Below are positions 16,414 through 25,164 of a DNA stretch of 64,000 nt, piece by piece; the first letter of the stretch is position 1, and each line of letters starts with the position of its first letter. Both the position numbers and the translations under genes were made by a program. Source of the DNA: Spirosoma foliorum. Its GTDB lineage: Bacteria > Bacteroidota > Bacteroidia > Cytophagales > Spirosomataceae. Under the pieces are notes generated by a model, which was given only the letters and a program-made list of their open reading frames with translations, did not search any database and had not been told where the DNA came from. The stretch is from contig NZ_CP059732.1 of NCBI RefSeq assembly GCF_014117325.1, positions 8,321,501 through 8,385,500 on the forward strand. The letters are read 5' to 3'.

Positions 16414-17299
16414 ATGGCCAGTTTAAAAGAAGTACGTGCGCGGATTTCGTCGATTAACTCGACTCAGCAGATTACGAAAGCCATGAAAATGGTTGCGGCT
16501 GCTAAGTTGCGCCGGGCACAGGAGAACATAACACAATTACGGCCCTACGCACAGAAACTGAGCCAGATGCTTGGAACGGTTTCGGCAGGTGCAGAAACGG
16601 CTTCAGAAAGTCCTTATCAGCAGCAGCGATCTGTTGAGCGTGTATTGCTCATTGTCGTCACTTCTGATCGGGGTCTTTGCGGAGCGTTTAACACCAATGC
16701 AGTGAAAGGTGCTTTGGCGCTTATAGACGAAAAATATTCGTCGCAGGCTCGTTCGGGCAACGTTGAAATTATGGCCATTGGCAAGAAGGGCGCAGAAGCG
16801 TTCCAACGCCGGGGCTTTAAAGTCAACACGTCGCACGTTGATGTTCTTCGGCTCGTTGAACTTTTCTCGGGTTCGGGAAGCTGCTGAAGAAGCGATGGAA
16901 GGATTTGCCAACGGGCGCTATGATGTAGTTGAAGTGATCTACAATGAGTTTAAGAACGCTGCCATGCAGATCGTTCGGGCAGAACAAATGCTCCCTATTG
17001 TAGCGACAACTCCTCCAGCCGGTTCTACCAGCTCGATCAATTACATATTTGAGCCTTCGGAAGTAGAAATCGTAACGGAGTTAATTCCGAAAACGATTAA
17101 AATTCAATTGTACAAAGCAGTATTGGATTCCAATGCATCGGAACATGGTGCACGGATGACGGCAATGGACAAAGCAACGGATAACGCAGGCGAACTGTTG
17201 AAACAACTGCGTTTAGTATACAACCGTACGCGTCAGGCTGCTATTACAACGGAAATTCTTGAAATCGTGGGTGGTGCAGAGGCATTAGCAAGTGCTTAG
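16414..17299 (+). CDS. atpG: F-type ATP synthase subunit gamma, with an apparent frameshift
   Basis: Two overlapping frames together give a complete gamma subunit of about 294 residues. The first frame (16414-16887) carries the N-terminal helix ASLKEVRARISSINSTQQIT and the core TSDRGLCGAFN. It stops early at SGSGSC. The +1 frame continues from FGSLNFSRVREAAEEAMEGF to the conserved C-terminal helix ATDNAGELLKQLRLVYNRTR and ends at 17299. The junction lies at about 16843-16851 (GTTCTTCGG), where one extra base, or a +1 ribosomal shift at CTT, would restore the frame. As the subunit is essential, a sequencing error or a programmed shift is likelier than true loss. Confidence 0.85.
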
Positions 17300-17323
17300 A
17301 GCCAGCTAAATATAATTAGGCAT

Positions 17324-17359
17324 AAGGAAGCCGTTCTCTAAACAGAGAGCGGCTTCCTT
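17324..17359 (+). terminator. Hairpin terminator after atpG; rest of the 17300-17742 gap is empty
   Basis: AAGGAAGCCGTTCTCT (17324-17339) pairs with AGAGAGCGGCTTCCTT (17344-17359), with one base out of register, 25 bases after the atpG stop. There is no immediate T-run, though TTTTTT follows about 17 bases later. I see no gene or clear promoter in the rest of the gap, which is A+T-rich. Confidence 0.7.
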
Positions 17360-17742
17360 GCGTATATAACATATTTTTTGCGAACCTATTGCAACGGTTT
17401 GCTTTACTTGAGCGTCATAGATAGGGAATCAGGAAGGATTTTCTAGGTAAGTTCGCTTACTGAAGTTCTTTGGTTAGTGAGCGCCATTTTTTACCTGGTT
17501 AACCTAAGGATTAATACGTTGAATCGATCAGAAATTGGCTCTGTAAAAGACACAGATTAATTGGTCGTTAAATTTAGTTAATTCAAATAAATGCGACTGA
17601 TAATCAGTATATTGATGCTGGTTTTGTAAGATTAAAATCGGAACGAATATGACCCAGTTTTAGTTATTTCATTGTCACATACGAATGCTCGTTTCTTCAA
17701 CGTTTATTAAGCGGTTTGACAACAATTAACGACTCAAAATAC

Positions 17743-18312
17743 ATGAAATTCAAAGGCATAATCACTAGTTTGTTCGTCGTCGGTACGCTGGCGTCCTGCG
17801 CTCCAGCCATTACAGTTAAATACGACTACGATCCTAAGGTAAACGTTCGGCAATTTTCAACTTACCGTATTGAAGCTGACCGGCAGCGGAATGCTGACCC
17901 AATTGTGGGTAGCAACCTGAACCAGCGTCGGATTGCCGATGCGCTTGATCAAACGCTTAAAGCGCGAGGTTATAAGCCTGTAACGCAGGGAGAAGCTGAT
18001 CTGGTTGTTCGGTTCTTTATGGATTCGAAAGACAAGCAGCAAATCCAGTCCAACAACATGTACTCGCCTTATTCGTGGTGGTACGGTGGTATGGGCAACA
18101 ACGTATACTCGCGTCAGTATGAAGAAAACCGGGTTGTTGTTAACGTATCGGATGCCCGAACCAATGATATCATCTGGCAGGGTTGGGCAACAGGCCAGTT
18201 AAATACGCGTAACAAAGAGCGCGATCGTGATCAGGCTTTCCGGGAAACAGTAACTAGTATTATGAAGAATTTCCCTGAGAGTGCTGGCCAGGATTATGGT
18301 GCCGCTCGCTAA
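17743..18312 (+). CDS. DUF4136 lipoprotein
   Basis: 189 residues from the ATG at 17743 (MKFKGIITSLFVV). A lipoprotein signal ends at TLASC with the lipidated Cys near residue 18. The mature part shows the DUF4136 pattern: KYDYDPKVNVRQFSTY at the start, then RRIADALDQTLKARGY, then EADLVVRFFM, and VVNVSDARTNDIIWQGWATG near the end. Such proteins are common periplasmic or outer-membrane lipoproteins of unknown function in Bacteroidota and Proteobacteria. The gene is monocistronic, with a strong terminator 19 bases after its stop. Confidence 0.88.
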   Translation: MKFKGIITSLFVVGTLASCAPAITVKYDYDPKVNVRQFSTYRIEADRQRNADPIVGSNLNQRRIADALDQTLKARGYKPVTQGEADLVVRFFMDSKDKQQIQSNNMYSPYSWWYGGMGNNVYSRQYEENRVVVNVSDARTNDIIWQGWATGQLNTRNKERDRDQAFRETVTSIMKNFPESAGQDYGAAR

Positions 18313-18330
18313 TAGAATTAATGACTAAAG

Positions 18331-18365
18331 AAAAACCTGTCATCTCACCGATGACAGGTTTTTTT
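18331..18365 (+). terminator. Rho-independent terminator after the DUF4136 gene
   Basis: The stem AAAAACCTGTCAT/ATGACAGGTTTTT (18331-18343 and 18351-18363) with a 7-base loop ends in a T-run to 18365. Confidence 0.92.
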
Positions 18366-18407
18366 ATGGCCATAGCTTTTCGTTAAATTGCGGCTTTATG
18401 TTCTGTT

Positions 18408-18734
18408 ATGCCTGCTGTAAGCCGAAGAATTATTTATTCGCTTATCGCAGTAGTCGTCGTACTACTGTTGGGCATTGCGGCATTGCTTAGCGTTGCCAAT
18501 CAACGTCATCAACGACTCGAAGATGCAACGATTGACTTTCAGCGCAATCTTACGCAACAAGAAAATAAAATAGAGGATTTGCAGTCAAAGCTTGCCAACT
18601 GCGACACGATTCAAACCAGTGTTCCTGCCCCTGCCGCTCCTGTTGACTCTTCATGGGATTCTGCTGCCTCCACAACAGCATCGGATTCGACGCAAAATGT
18701 TAGCCGATCCCAGTCACCGTCACCAGAATGGTGA
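18408..18734 (+). CDS. Small membrane-anchored coiled-coil protein
   Basis: 108 residues, not a named family. One membrane segment (YSLIAVVVVLLLGIAALLSV, residues 10-29) is followed by a short coiled coil (residues 35-65, RLEDATIDFQRNLTQQENKI) and then a Ser/Ala/Pro/Thr-rich disordered tail. The shape suggests an inner-membrane anchor with a periplasmic coil and linker, as in small division or wall-associated proteins, but there is no specific motif. The gene stands alone after a terminator and is convergent with the next gene. Confidence 0.65.
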   Translation: MPAVSRRIIYSLIAVVVVLLLGIAALLSVANQRHQRLEDATIDFQRNLTQQENKIEDLQSKLANCDTIQTSVPAPAAPVDSSWDSAASTTASDSTQNVSRSQSPSPEW

Positions 18735-18817
18735 TTAAATGTTTCAGGTTTAATGTTTCAAGTTCCTTAACTTTTGTCATGCTGACGAAAACACCTGCTT
18801 GTAAACAGGTCTTTAAC

Positions 18818-19747
18818 CTATTTCAAGAATTTTTCGATTGTCTGACGGATAAGTTGGCGACTTATAGCTGAATTATAGGGCGTTTGCTGGGCAACTACAG
18901 CCAATTCATCCAACTCTCGGCTTAGCACACTGCCTTTCACTTGTCCTTTAAAAGCCACAGTATCTCGGTTAGTTAGCATTTCAGTCCAAACAGTGCGAAC
19001 GTCGGCCCAATATGCTCGATTTTTAGCCCACCACCCTTTGGCTGCCTGACATTTTTTATCGTCGGTGCGCTTGTAGACATTTAATCCTTTTTCGGAGGCT
19101 AGTATTTGGTCACCTACCTCAGTGCGGATGATTTTGTCGTTATCCTGTTCATGGATATAACCGTCTGGCAGGATTTCGTGGTGGTTTCTACGACGCAGGA
19201 CGTTGTAATCTGTACGTTTCGTGTATTCTCTACGCGGCAAAGGAGCATCAGCGGTACTTTCCCAATAGTGTCGACCATCCACATGAACCCATGTTGCCGA
19301 TCCTTCATAACGTGGACTATCATCAACTTCAAAAACTTTCTGAGTCCATTGGCCCTTCACCTGCCCAGCCGATAGTGTTGAACGTTTCCAGGTGGTATTC
19401 TGATCAAATTTGAGCAAGCTGGTATTCTGATAGAACCAGTCTTCGCGCCAGTGCTTCACAATCATGGAATCGTTGATAACCAGCAGGTGCTGAATAACGA
19501 TTTTGTTCGGTCGAGAGGTTGGGCCAGACTCTTCATCGACAAATACCCATTCGGTCCCTTTGGCGCTGTATCGATCCTTAAACGTGTAGGTTTTATCGGG
19601 AGCAAACGTCTCAGCGTATAAGAAGGTAACATCATGGCAACCACATTGGCCTTTAATAGCAGCTATGTCCTCAGCTTTGGGCGTTAATTGGGCGAATAGG
19701 CCTCTACCAATTAGCAATAAGAGAAGCACCAATGAAGGTAAACGCAT
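18818..19747 (-). CDS. Secreted hypothetical protein (DUF6607-like)
   Basis: 309 residues. A signal peptide (LVLLLLLIGRGLFAQ) is followed by a Cys pair in IKGQCGCHDVTFLYAETF, then a beta-rich region with many Trp/Tyr residues (HWREDWFYQN, VHVDGRHYWES, RRRNHHEILPDGYIHEQDN) and a short helical end. This pattern resembles the Bacteroidota family annotated DUF6607, but I hold that only tentatively. No catalytic motif is clear. A repeat fragment, TTTTGTCATGCTGACGAA (18773-18790), lies just beyond its stop; it is part of the palindrome found at 52.5 kb. Confidence 0.7.
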   Translation of the reverse strand: MRLPSLVLLLLLIGRGLFAQLTPKAEDIAAIKGQCGCHDVTFLYAETFAPDKTYTFKDRYSAKGTEWVFVDEESGPTSRPNKIVIQHLLVINDSMIVKHWREDWFYQNTSLLKFDQNTTWKRSTLSAGQVKGQWTQKVFEVDDSPRYEGSATWVHVDGRHYWESTADAPLPRREYTKRTDYNVLRRRNHHEILPDGYIHEQDNDKIIRTEVGDQILASEKGLNVYKRTDDKKCQAAKGWWAKNRAYWADVRTVWTEMLTNRDTVAFKGQVKGSVLSRELDELAVVAQQTPYNSAISRQLIRQTIEKFLK

Positions 19748-19860
19748 GGTAGAGAAGGCATTGGGTGAACTAATGTTGATCCTGTAAAAATAGATTGATT
19801 TGACAGAACGAACCCATCGGCAGTTACAAAGTTATTGTGGAGCTTAAATCTCTAAAATGC

Positions 19861-19889
19861 AAAAAGCCCCCAAATTTGGAGGCTTTTTT
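19861..19889 (-). terminator. Rho-independent terminator after ferritin
   Basis: AAAAAGCCCCCAAA pairs with TTTGGAGGCTTTTTT around almost no loop. On the minus strand it follows the ferritin stop by 17 bases and ends in a T-run. Confidence 0.85.
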
Positions 19890-19906
19890 ACGTGTTCATA
19901 GGTTGG

Positions 19907-20437
19907 TTATTCAAAGACGTTATCTTCGTACGTAACGCTAGAGAGCTTTTTATCTAAGTAATACACTTGGTCAGCTGGGATCTGATCAATCAGGTCGAGG
20001 CAACGACGAGCAATGTATTCTTCTTCCATTTGCTCTTTCACATACCACTTCAGAAGTTCTTCGGTAGCGTAGTCATTTTCCCGACGGCAGATCGTGATGA
20101 TTCGGTTGATTGAATCCGTTACAGCGATTTCCTGTTCCAGCGTAGCTTCGAAAACTGCTTTTAATGAATCAAATTCCTGTCCAACTGCTGGAATTTCGGG
20201 CGAATAAGCCGTAGCACCCTGATCGCAGAGGTAGTGGAATAGTTTCATGCCGTGTTTACGTTCTTCCTCCGATTGTTTGTAGAAAAAGCCCGCGCAATAG
20301 TCAAGACCACTGCGATCACACCAGCCTGCCATCGCCAAATATTTCGAAGAGGCAGTCAATTCCATTTGTATTTGCTGGTTCAGTGCCAGCTCGACGCTTT
20401 CTTTTATCGAGGTGCGTAGTCTTGCTAAATCTTTCAT
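19907..20437 (-). CDS. Ferritin (iron storage)
   Basis: 176 residues from the ATG at 20435-20437; an upstream in-frame start adds 16 unlikely residues. The four-helix ferritin pattern includes QIQMELTASSKYLAMA, with ligand Glu26 and Tyr33, then EEERKHGMKLFHYL, with Glu59 and His62, then EQEIAVTDSINRI and KEQMEEEYIARRCLDLI. All ferroxidase ligands of bacterial FtnA-type ferritins appear present, so it should oxidise Fe(II) and store it in a 24-subunit cytoplasmic shell. A small gene upstream on the same strand is separated from it by a terminator. Confidence 0.95.
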   Translation of the reverse strand: MKDLARLRTSIKESVELALNQQIQMELTASSKYLAMAGWCDRSGLDYCAGFFYKQSEEERKHGMKLFHYLCDQGATAYSPEIPAVGQEFDSLKAVFEATLEQEIAVTDSINRIITICRRENDYATEELLKWYVKEQMEEEYIARRCLDLIDQIPADQVYYLDKKLSSVTYEDNVFE

Positions 20438-20481
20438 GATGCGTAACCGTTGCCGGTGAGAAATCGATATGACAAAACAAC

Positions 20482-20514
20482 ACAAAAAAACCGACCCATG
20501 TTGCAGTGTCGGTT
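20482..20514 (-). terminator. Rho-independent terminator between the 118-residue gene and ferritin
   Basis: AACCGAC (20489-20495) pairs with GTCGGTT (20508-20514), and the minus strand continues into seven T. It insulates the ferritin gene from the upstream gene. Confidence 0.78.
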
Positions 20515-20549
20515 GATTATCAGGAAATTTAGAAAAAGTCTATTTATGT

Positions 20550-20906
20550 CTATTCGGCTACCGAGCAGCCACATTCGCGTAGCATAGCGTTTAATTCCAG
20601 CATGACTTTAGCGCCGTGGAGTAGTTCGCGAAGATGAACAACTTCACAAAGTGTTAGTACATAACACCGCTCGGAACGGGGAGGAGTCAGGATCTCAACA
20701 TCGTGAGCAGCCGCTGTACTTAACGCCATTTGACGGATATCGATGGTTTCGACCATGCGCCGAAACTGGACAAAATCACGGGCAGATAATTGTGTATGTG
20801 TATCCCAAAATTCCAGAATCAGTCGATTGCTTGCATCGCACTGATAAACAACACCTCGCTCGGTTCGAAATACTTCCTGGTACGTTGCTGGTACGTTACT
20901 CGTCAT
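20550..20906 (-). CDS. Hypothetical protein upstream of ferritin (118 residues)
   Basis: 118 residues, family not recognised. It is soluble with no signal peptide, a beta-rich first half (GVVYQCDASNRLILEFWDT), a helical middle and a C-terminus ending LRECGCSVAE. Four Cys residues are present: one near residue 23, one near 80 and the CGC pair at about 112-114. They could bind a metal or a thiol ligand. It lies just upstream of ferritin but behind its own terminator. A good promoter box is 19 bases from its ATG. Confidence 0.7.
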   Translation of the reverse strand: MTSNVPATYQEVFRTERGVVYQCDASNRLILEFWDTHTQLSARDFVQFRRMVETIDIRQMALSTAAAHDVEILTPPRSERCYVLTLCEVVHLRELLHGAKVMLELNAMLRECGCSVAE

Positions 20907-20925
20907 GGTTACGGAAATGAATACA

Positions 20926-20933
20926 CAAAGATA
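20926..20933 (-). promoter_or_regulatory. Promoter -7 box for the 118-residue gene
   Basis: TATCTTTG on the minus strand fits TAnnTTTG and lies 19 bases before the ATG (20904-20906). No convincing -33 partner was found. Confidence 0.5.
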
Positions 20934-20983
20934 TAACGTAACGGTTAATTTAGATAGTGTCTAAACAATATTTTCATCACGAT

Positions 20984-22357
20984 TTAACGAGCACCCGTAT
21001 TTATCGGCTTGCTGGAGGCTATTGGTAAAGATAACCAGCCTGTTTTGCCATCCAGACTGCGTACTAACTGAAAGGAATTCGTTGTAGCGAGCACATCAAT
21101 TGCGGAGCCAACAGGCAACGATTTGATGGCTCCTGCCTGTGCATTGGCGGCATCTAATAAATTTTGAGAGGTAGCTAAGGTTAAGCGATACAATGGGCGT
21201 TTTTGGGCTTCTGTCGTCGCGCTGGGGATATAACCAGTCAAACCATTTGGTAACTCTACCCGCAGCCAGGCTTCGGTACCACCAACGATAGTCAGCGCTG
21301 ATGATTTGGGCAATTCCCGTAAAACAGGCGCATCGCTATGCGGGGCTAACCGAACTGCTGATTTAAGGGCTGATACGCGAATCGTATCGCCCAGCCTCGA
21401 CAGAGGGAGTAACGTTTGTTTGGCGGGGCCGCGGCCAAGTCGAATGTACGGAAGTGGGTCTGTGGCGCCATCGGTGAACCCATAGATGCCAAAATGTAAA
21501 TGAGGGCCGGTGGTGCGCGCATTGCCCGTGTTGCCAACAAAACCAACGGTATCGCCAACTGACACATGCTGCCCGTTGCTAACATTCCAGCGGTCCAAAT
21601 GGGCATAATAAAGGCGAATATTCCGGTCGTTATCGGTCAGAAAAGCGACGTTTCCGCCAAGTGTGTTGGTGCCTACACCTGTAATGATGCCATCGACCGA
21701 CGCCAGGGCAGGAGTACCTTTAGGCGCAAAGATATCGACACCTTCATGCCGCCGACGCCCACCATCGCGAACAGCACCGAAGTAACTGCTGATTTGACGA
21801 CTATCGCGGCCTTTCACGGGGAATGCCAGAGCGGGCTCTCGGGTAACGTTGATGGTATAGCTGCCACTTCGTAGCAACTCAGGCTGAATGCGGATGAGAT
21901 AGGATTGCGTTTTCCGTGGCTCCCAGGTCAATACGTTTGTATCAGCTTTTGAAGCTGCTGTTAAACTAAGCCGATTGCGGTCGTCAAGAGAAAATACGTC
22001 AATAAACACCTGGGTTTGTTTTACTCCCTGCGTTTCAACTTTTATCAGAAAGCGGTCACCTCGCTGGGCATCCAGACGATAGCCTACGGCAAAGGCCTTA
22101 TTCGCGGAGAAGTAGCCACTTTCGCGATATGGGATCGTAATTTTCAAGGAATCGCGGAGCGCTTGTTCGCCAGCCGTGAGCCAGTCAAGACCCAGGGCGG
22201 TGCGGTCGAGTTTGGCCTCCTTGAGCGACTGACCATATTGCTCATGGGGTGAGGATGGTTTGAAAAGATTTGCCGTGGGGCCAACACCCGTACAGGCACT
22301 AAACCAGCCAATGAGCAACCCTACAGAAAGAAAACGGAGCGAATAGTTGATTACCAT
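20984..22357 (-). CDS. M23-family metallopeptidase lipoprotein with C-terminal SH3-like domains
   Basis: 457 residues. The lipoprotein signal ends at GWFSAC (Cys22). A beta-rich region (about 60-170) is followed by the LytM/M23 domain at about 190-300, with zinc-ligand motifs RRRHEGVDIFAPKG and GPHLHFG intact. Two SH3-like segments then follow (about 320-390 and 395-450, SALTIVGGTEAWLRVELPNG and AIDVLATTNSFQLV). The expected role is cleavage of peptidoglycan peptide cross-links at the outer membrane or periplasm, with the SH3 parts binding wall peptide. It stands alone, with a terminator-like hairpin upstream belonging to the next gene. Confidence 0.92.
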   Translation of the reverse strand: MVINYSLRFLSVGLLIGWFSACTGVGPTANLFKPSSPHEQYGQSLKEAKLDRTALGLDWLTAGEQALRDSLKITIPYRESGYFSANKAFAVGYRLDAQRGDRFLIKVETQGVKQTQVFIDVFSLDDRNRLSLTAASKADTNVLTWEPRKTQSYLIRIQPELLRSGSYTINVTREPALAFPVKGRDSRQISSYFGAVRDGGRRRHEGVDIFAPKGTPALASVDGIITGVGTNTLGGNVAFLTDNDRNIRLYYAHLDRWNVSNGQHVSVGDTVGFVGNTGNARTTGPHLHFGIYGFTDGATDPLPYIRLGRGPAKQTLLPLSRLGDTIRVSALKSAVRLAPHSDAPVLRELPKSSALTIVGGTEAWLRVELPNGLTGYIPSATTEAQKRPLYRLTLATSQNLLDAANAQAGAIKSLPVGSAIDVLATTNSFQLVRSLDGKTGWLSLPIASSKPINTGAR

Positions 22358-22505
22358 ACTTATACTATAGTAGTAAACGATTTTGCTTCATTGATATTTT
22401 AAGCGGGAGTGCGAGAACAAGAATGAGGTAATACAACTGTCCATTCGTCTGCTATTGAGTTTTTGTCAGACAAACGATTTGACTGATCAATAAGTTATGA
22501 GCTAT

Positions 22506-22550
22506 CTAAACACAGATGCCCTAACCATCGGTTAAGGCATCTGTGTTTAG
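22506..22550 (-). terminator. Terminator-like hairpin after the APC permease
   Basis: CTAAACACAGATGCC (22506-22520) pairs exactly with GGCATCTGTGTTTAG (22536-22550). It lies 29 bases past the permease stop on the minus strand. It lacks a long T-run. Confidence 0.65.
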
Positions 22551-22579
22551 AGGGTAATGAACCAATAGGTATCGTTTTA

Positions 22580-24064
22580 TTAAGCTGTTTGCTGCCCTCG
22601 TTTCGTCAGGAGATAAACGGGTATTCCCAAACCAGCAATGAGTAAGCCCATTCCCGTATTGAATGTTTTGGTGTAGAGCAGAATACCGCAGATGGTCAGC
22701 GCAGCAATGATATACAGAGCGGGGACTAAAGGATAACCAAATGCCCGGTAGGGACGCTCAGTATTGGGCTCGGTGCGTCGGAGACGGAACAGTCCGGCAA
22801 TGGTAACCATATAAAAAACTAATGAAGCGAAGGTGCAATAGTCGAGCAAATCACCGTATTTCCCGGAAAGACATAAGACCGAAGCCCAAATACATTGCAA
22901 CCACAATGCCCGACCAGGAACTGCATTTTTGTTCAGATGAGATGCCTGCTTAATGAAAAGACCATCTTTAGCCATGGCGTAATACAGGCGTGCACCAGCC
23001 AGAATCAGTCCATTGTTACAACCGAAGGTCGAAATCATGATCAGAATAGCCATGACCGTAACCGCTACATTTCCGAAAATCGTTTCGACGGCGGCCGTAG
23101 CGACCCGGTCGGCGGTGGCAAACTGAATACCCCGACTGATAATGTCGGTGCCCGATGGTGAGCCTTTCAGCGGCAACAACGATAGATAAGAAACGTTAGC
23201 CAGGAAATAAATCGTGGTGACGATCAATGTTCCGAAGAACAGCGCCAATGGGATATTTCGGCGTGGATTTTTGATCTCTCCCGCAATGAACGTAACGTTA
23301 TTCCAGGCATCGGCCGAGAATAAAGAACCAATCATGGAAGTGCCAAAGGCCAATATAAGTGCAATACCTGTCAGCGGTAGCACTTCTCCCGTTGCGGTTG
23401 TTGTGCTGGCAGCCCAGGCATCGGTAAGATTGGTCGACAGCATACCCGTACTGAATCCAAGCGCAATACCAATAATAATCAGCCCAAGTAAGGCAATCAA
23501 CTTAGCCGAGGTAAACACATTCTGAATGAGCTTGCCACTTTGAACGCCCTGACTGTTGAGCCAGGTCAGTAACACCAGGCTCGAAATAGCGAAGAGGGAG
23601 CCCAGCGTGACCTTGATTGGTCCAAGTGCAAGCAGAACGTTATCGGGACCGAGTGCTGGAATAAATACAGCTGTATACTTCGTGAACGCAACGGCAACAG
23701 CCGCAATGGTACCCGTCTGGATCACGGTAAAGACTGTCCAGCCGTAAACGAAGCCCGTCAAGTGGCCATAAGCCCGCTGAATGTAAATGTACTGGCCGCC
23801 CGCTTTCGGCATCATGCCCGCTAGCTCGCCGTAGCTGAGCGCAGCCGCTACCGTCAACACGCCCGTTAGTACCCAAAGCATAAGCAACCAACCCGATGAA
23901 CCAAGGTTGCGCGCCATATCGGCACTAACAATAAAAACGCCGGACCCAATCATGGAGCCGGAAACGATTAGGGTTGAATCGATCAGACTCAGTGAACGTT
24001 TAAATTCGGTGGGTTCGGTAGCCACATCGTCAGATGGAACAGAAAGCGGTTGGTTTTCGGCCAT
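22580..24064 (-). CDS. APC-superfamily amino acid permease
   Basis: 494 residues with about 12-13 membrane helices. The first helix carries the APC motif DSTLIVSGSMIGSGVFIV, with the GSGVF unwound segment that binds the amino-acid backbone. Other typical parts are SYGELAGMMPKAGGQYIYI, SLFSADAWNNVTFIAGEIKNP, and RLYYAMAKDGLF. It should be a secondary transporter for amino acids in the inner membrane; LAT-like or EutB-like groups share these motifs. The specificity is unknown. It is monocistronic. Confidence 0.92.
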   Translation of the reverse strand: MAENQPLSVPSDDVATEPTEFKRSLSLIDSTLIVSGSMIGSGVFIVSADMARNLGSSGWLLMLWVLTGVLTVAAALSYGELAGMMPKAGGQYIYIQRAYGHLTGFVYGWTVFTVIQTGTIAAVAVAFTKYTAVFIPALGPDNVLLALGPIKVTLGSLFAISSLVLLTWLNSQGVQSGKLIQNVFTSAKLIALLGLIIIGIALGFSTGMLSTNLTDAWAASTTTATGEVLPLTGIALILAFGTSMIGSLFSADAWNNVTFIAGEIKNPRRNIPLALFFGTLIVTTIYFLANVSYLSLLPLKGSPSGTDIISRGIQFATADRVATAAVETIFGNVAVTVMAILIMISTFGCNNGLILAGARLYYAMAKDGLFIKQASHLNKNAVPGRALWLQCIWASVLCLSGKYGDLLDYCTFASLVFYMVTIAGLFRLRRTEPNTERPYRAFGYPLVPALYIIAALTICGILLYTKTFNTGMGLLIAGLGIPVYLLTKRGQQTA

Positions 24065-24353
24065 GAGGAAGTAAGTCGTGCAGTATCTTGATTTGTGTTG
24101 GGCGTTCAGAAAAACTTTAAATGAACCTCATTTCGCCCGATATAGTCGTTTCAAAACTATCTACAAGAAGCGTTCAATTGACCACAAAAGCAAACGGACT
24201 TCGGTAAAATTCAAAATCGTCTAGTTAAAATGAACCAATTACTAAATCTTACCTAACAAACAGGTGGGTATCTATTATTTTGCAACTTATAATCTATTTT
24301 CGACCCAACTTCGGTTGGTAAACTATTGCCAGTAGTTGAACATACCTTTTAGG

Positions 24354-24489
24354 GACTGTCTAAATTTCATAAAAACGGTCTCGGTTTTACCCTCAACCCC
24401 CTGAAGGGGGCTTATTCCCACGATGAACTAAGCTCCCTTCAGGGGGTTGGGGTAGAGTAAATAAATGAAAAACTAATTTTTAGACAGCC
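24354..24489. repeat. Palindromic element, left copy, flanking the cupin gene
   Basis: Terminal inverted repeats GACTGTCTAAA (24354-24364) and TTTAGACAGCC (24479-24489) enclose a central hairpin with arms AACCCCCTGAAGGGGGCTTA and its near-complement. A second copy in the same outer orientation lies at 25165-25300, but its 14-base hairpin loop is the reverse complement of this one (one mismatch). The rest of the 24065-24550 gap holds no gene. Confidence 0.88.
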
Positions 24490-24550
24490 TTTTACACAGT
24501 AAAAAATCCTCACCGAAACGGCTTGTGCCGATTGACAGCTCTATTTAGCG

Positions 24551-25162
24551 ATGCAGTTTAACGAACAGGAATATATAAGATCGGGCCTGCTTGACCAGTA
24601 TGCACTAGGCGTACTGAGTCCCGGCGAAGCGAAGGAGGTAGAGCAGTTAGCGCGTAAGTACCCAATTATTAAAGCGGAGCTAGATTGGATTACAAAAACA
24701 TTAGCCGAATCTGAACGGGCCGAACCGGTTGCGCCGAGACCAGGTCTGAAAACTCAAATTATGAAGGCCCTCGGTGAACTGGAGGAAACACCTGTTTTTG
24801 ATCTGAGTGCGCTGCCGTTTATCAATGCGTACTCCGACGCTGATCAATGGCAGCGGACAGTTGCCTCTATACAACCGCCTGACGACTATCGAAATTTATT
24901 TGGCCATGTGCTCCAAAAAGATGCTCAGGTCGAGCAGTTTTTACTATGGGTCAAGCATTCGATCAGGCCGGAAGAGCATCACGATGAACTGGAAAGCTTT
25001 CTAATTCTGGAGGGGCGTTGCGAATGCTTGATTGGTGGCGAGTTGGTACAACTCTCTGCGGGCGATTATATGGCTGTACCGGTTGATCTTGAACACACGG
25101 TGCGGGTTATTTCTGACACACCCGTAAAAGCTATCTTGCAGCGATTGAAAATAGCCGTCTAA
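24551..25162 (+). CDS. Cupin-domain protein with anti-sigma-like N-terminus (ChrR-like)
   Basis: 203 residues. Residues 1-60 (YIRSGLLDQYALGVLSPGEA, then LARKYPIIKAELDWI) resemble the helical N-terminal part of anti-sigma factors of the RskA/ChrR type, but the zinc-binding His-Cys-Cys set is missing. Residues 115-200 form a cupin barrel with metal-type motifs RPEEHHDELESFLILEGRCE and LSAGDYMAVPVDLEHTV. In ChrR such a pair senses singlet oxygen or redox state and holds an ECF sigma factor. No sigma gene is adjacent here. The gene is alone between two copies of a palindromic element, a layout that suggests a moved or insulated gene. Confidence 0.8.
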   Translation: MQFNEQEYIRSGLLDQYALGVLSPGEAKEVEQLARKYPIIKAELDWITKTLAESERAEPVAPRPGLKTQIMKALGELEETPVFDLSALPFINAYSDADQWQRTVASIQPPDDYRNLFGHVLQKDAQVEQFLLWVKHSIRPEEHHDELESFLILEGRCECLIGGELVQLSAGDYMAVPVDLEHTVRVISDTPVKAILQRLKIAV

Positions 25163-25164
25163 GA

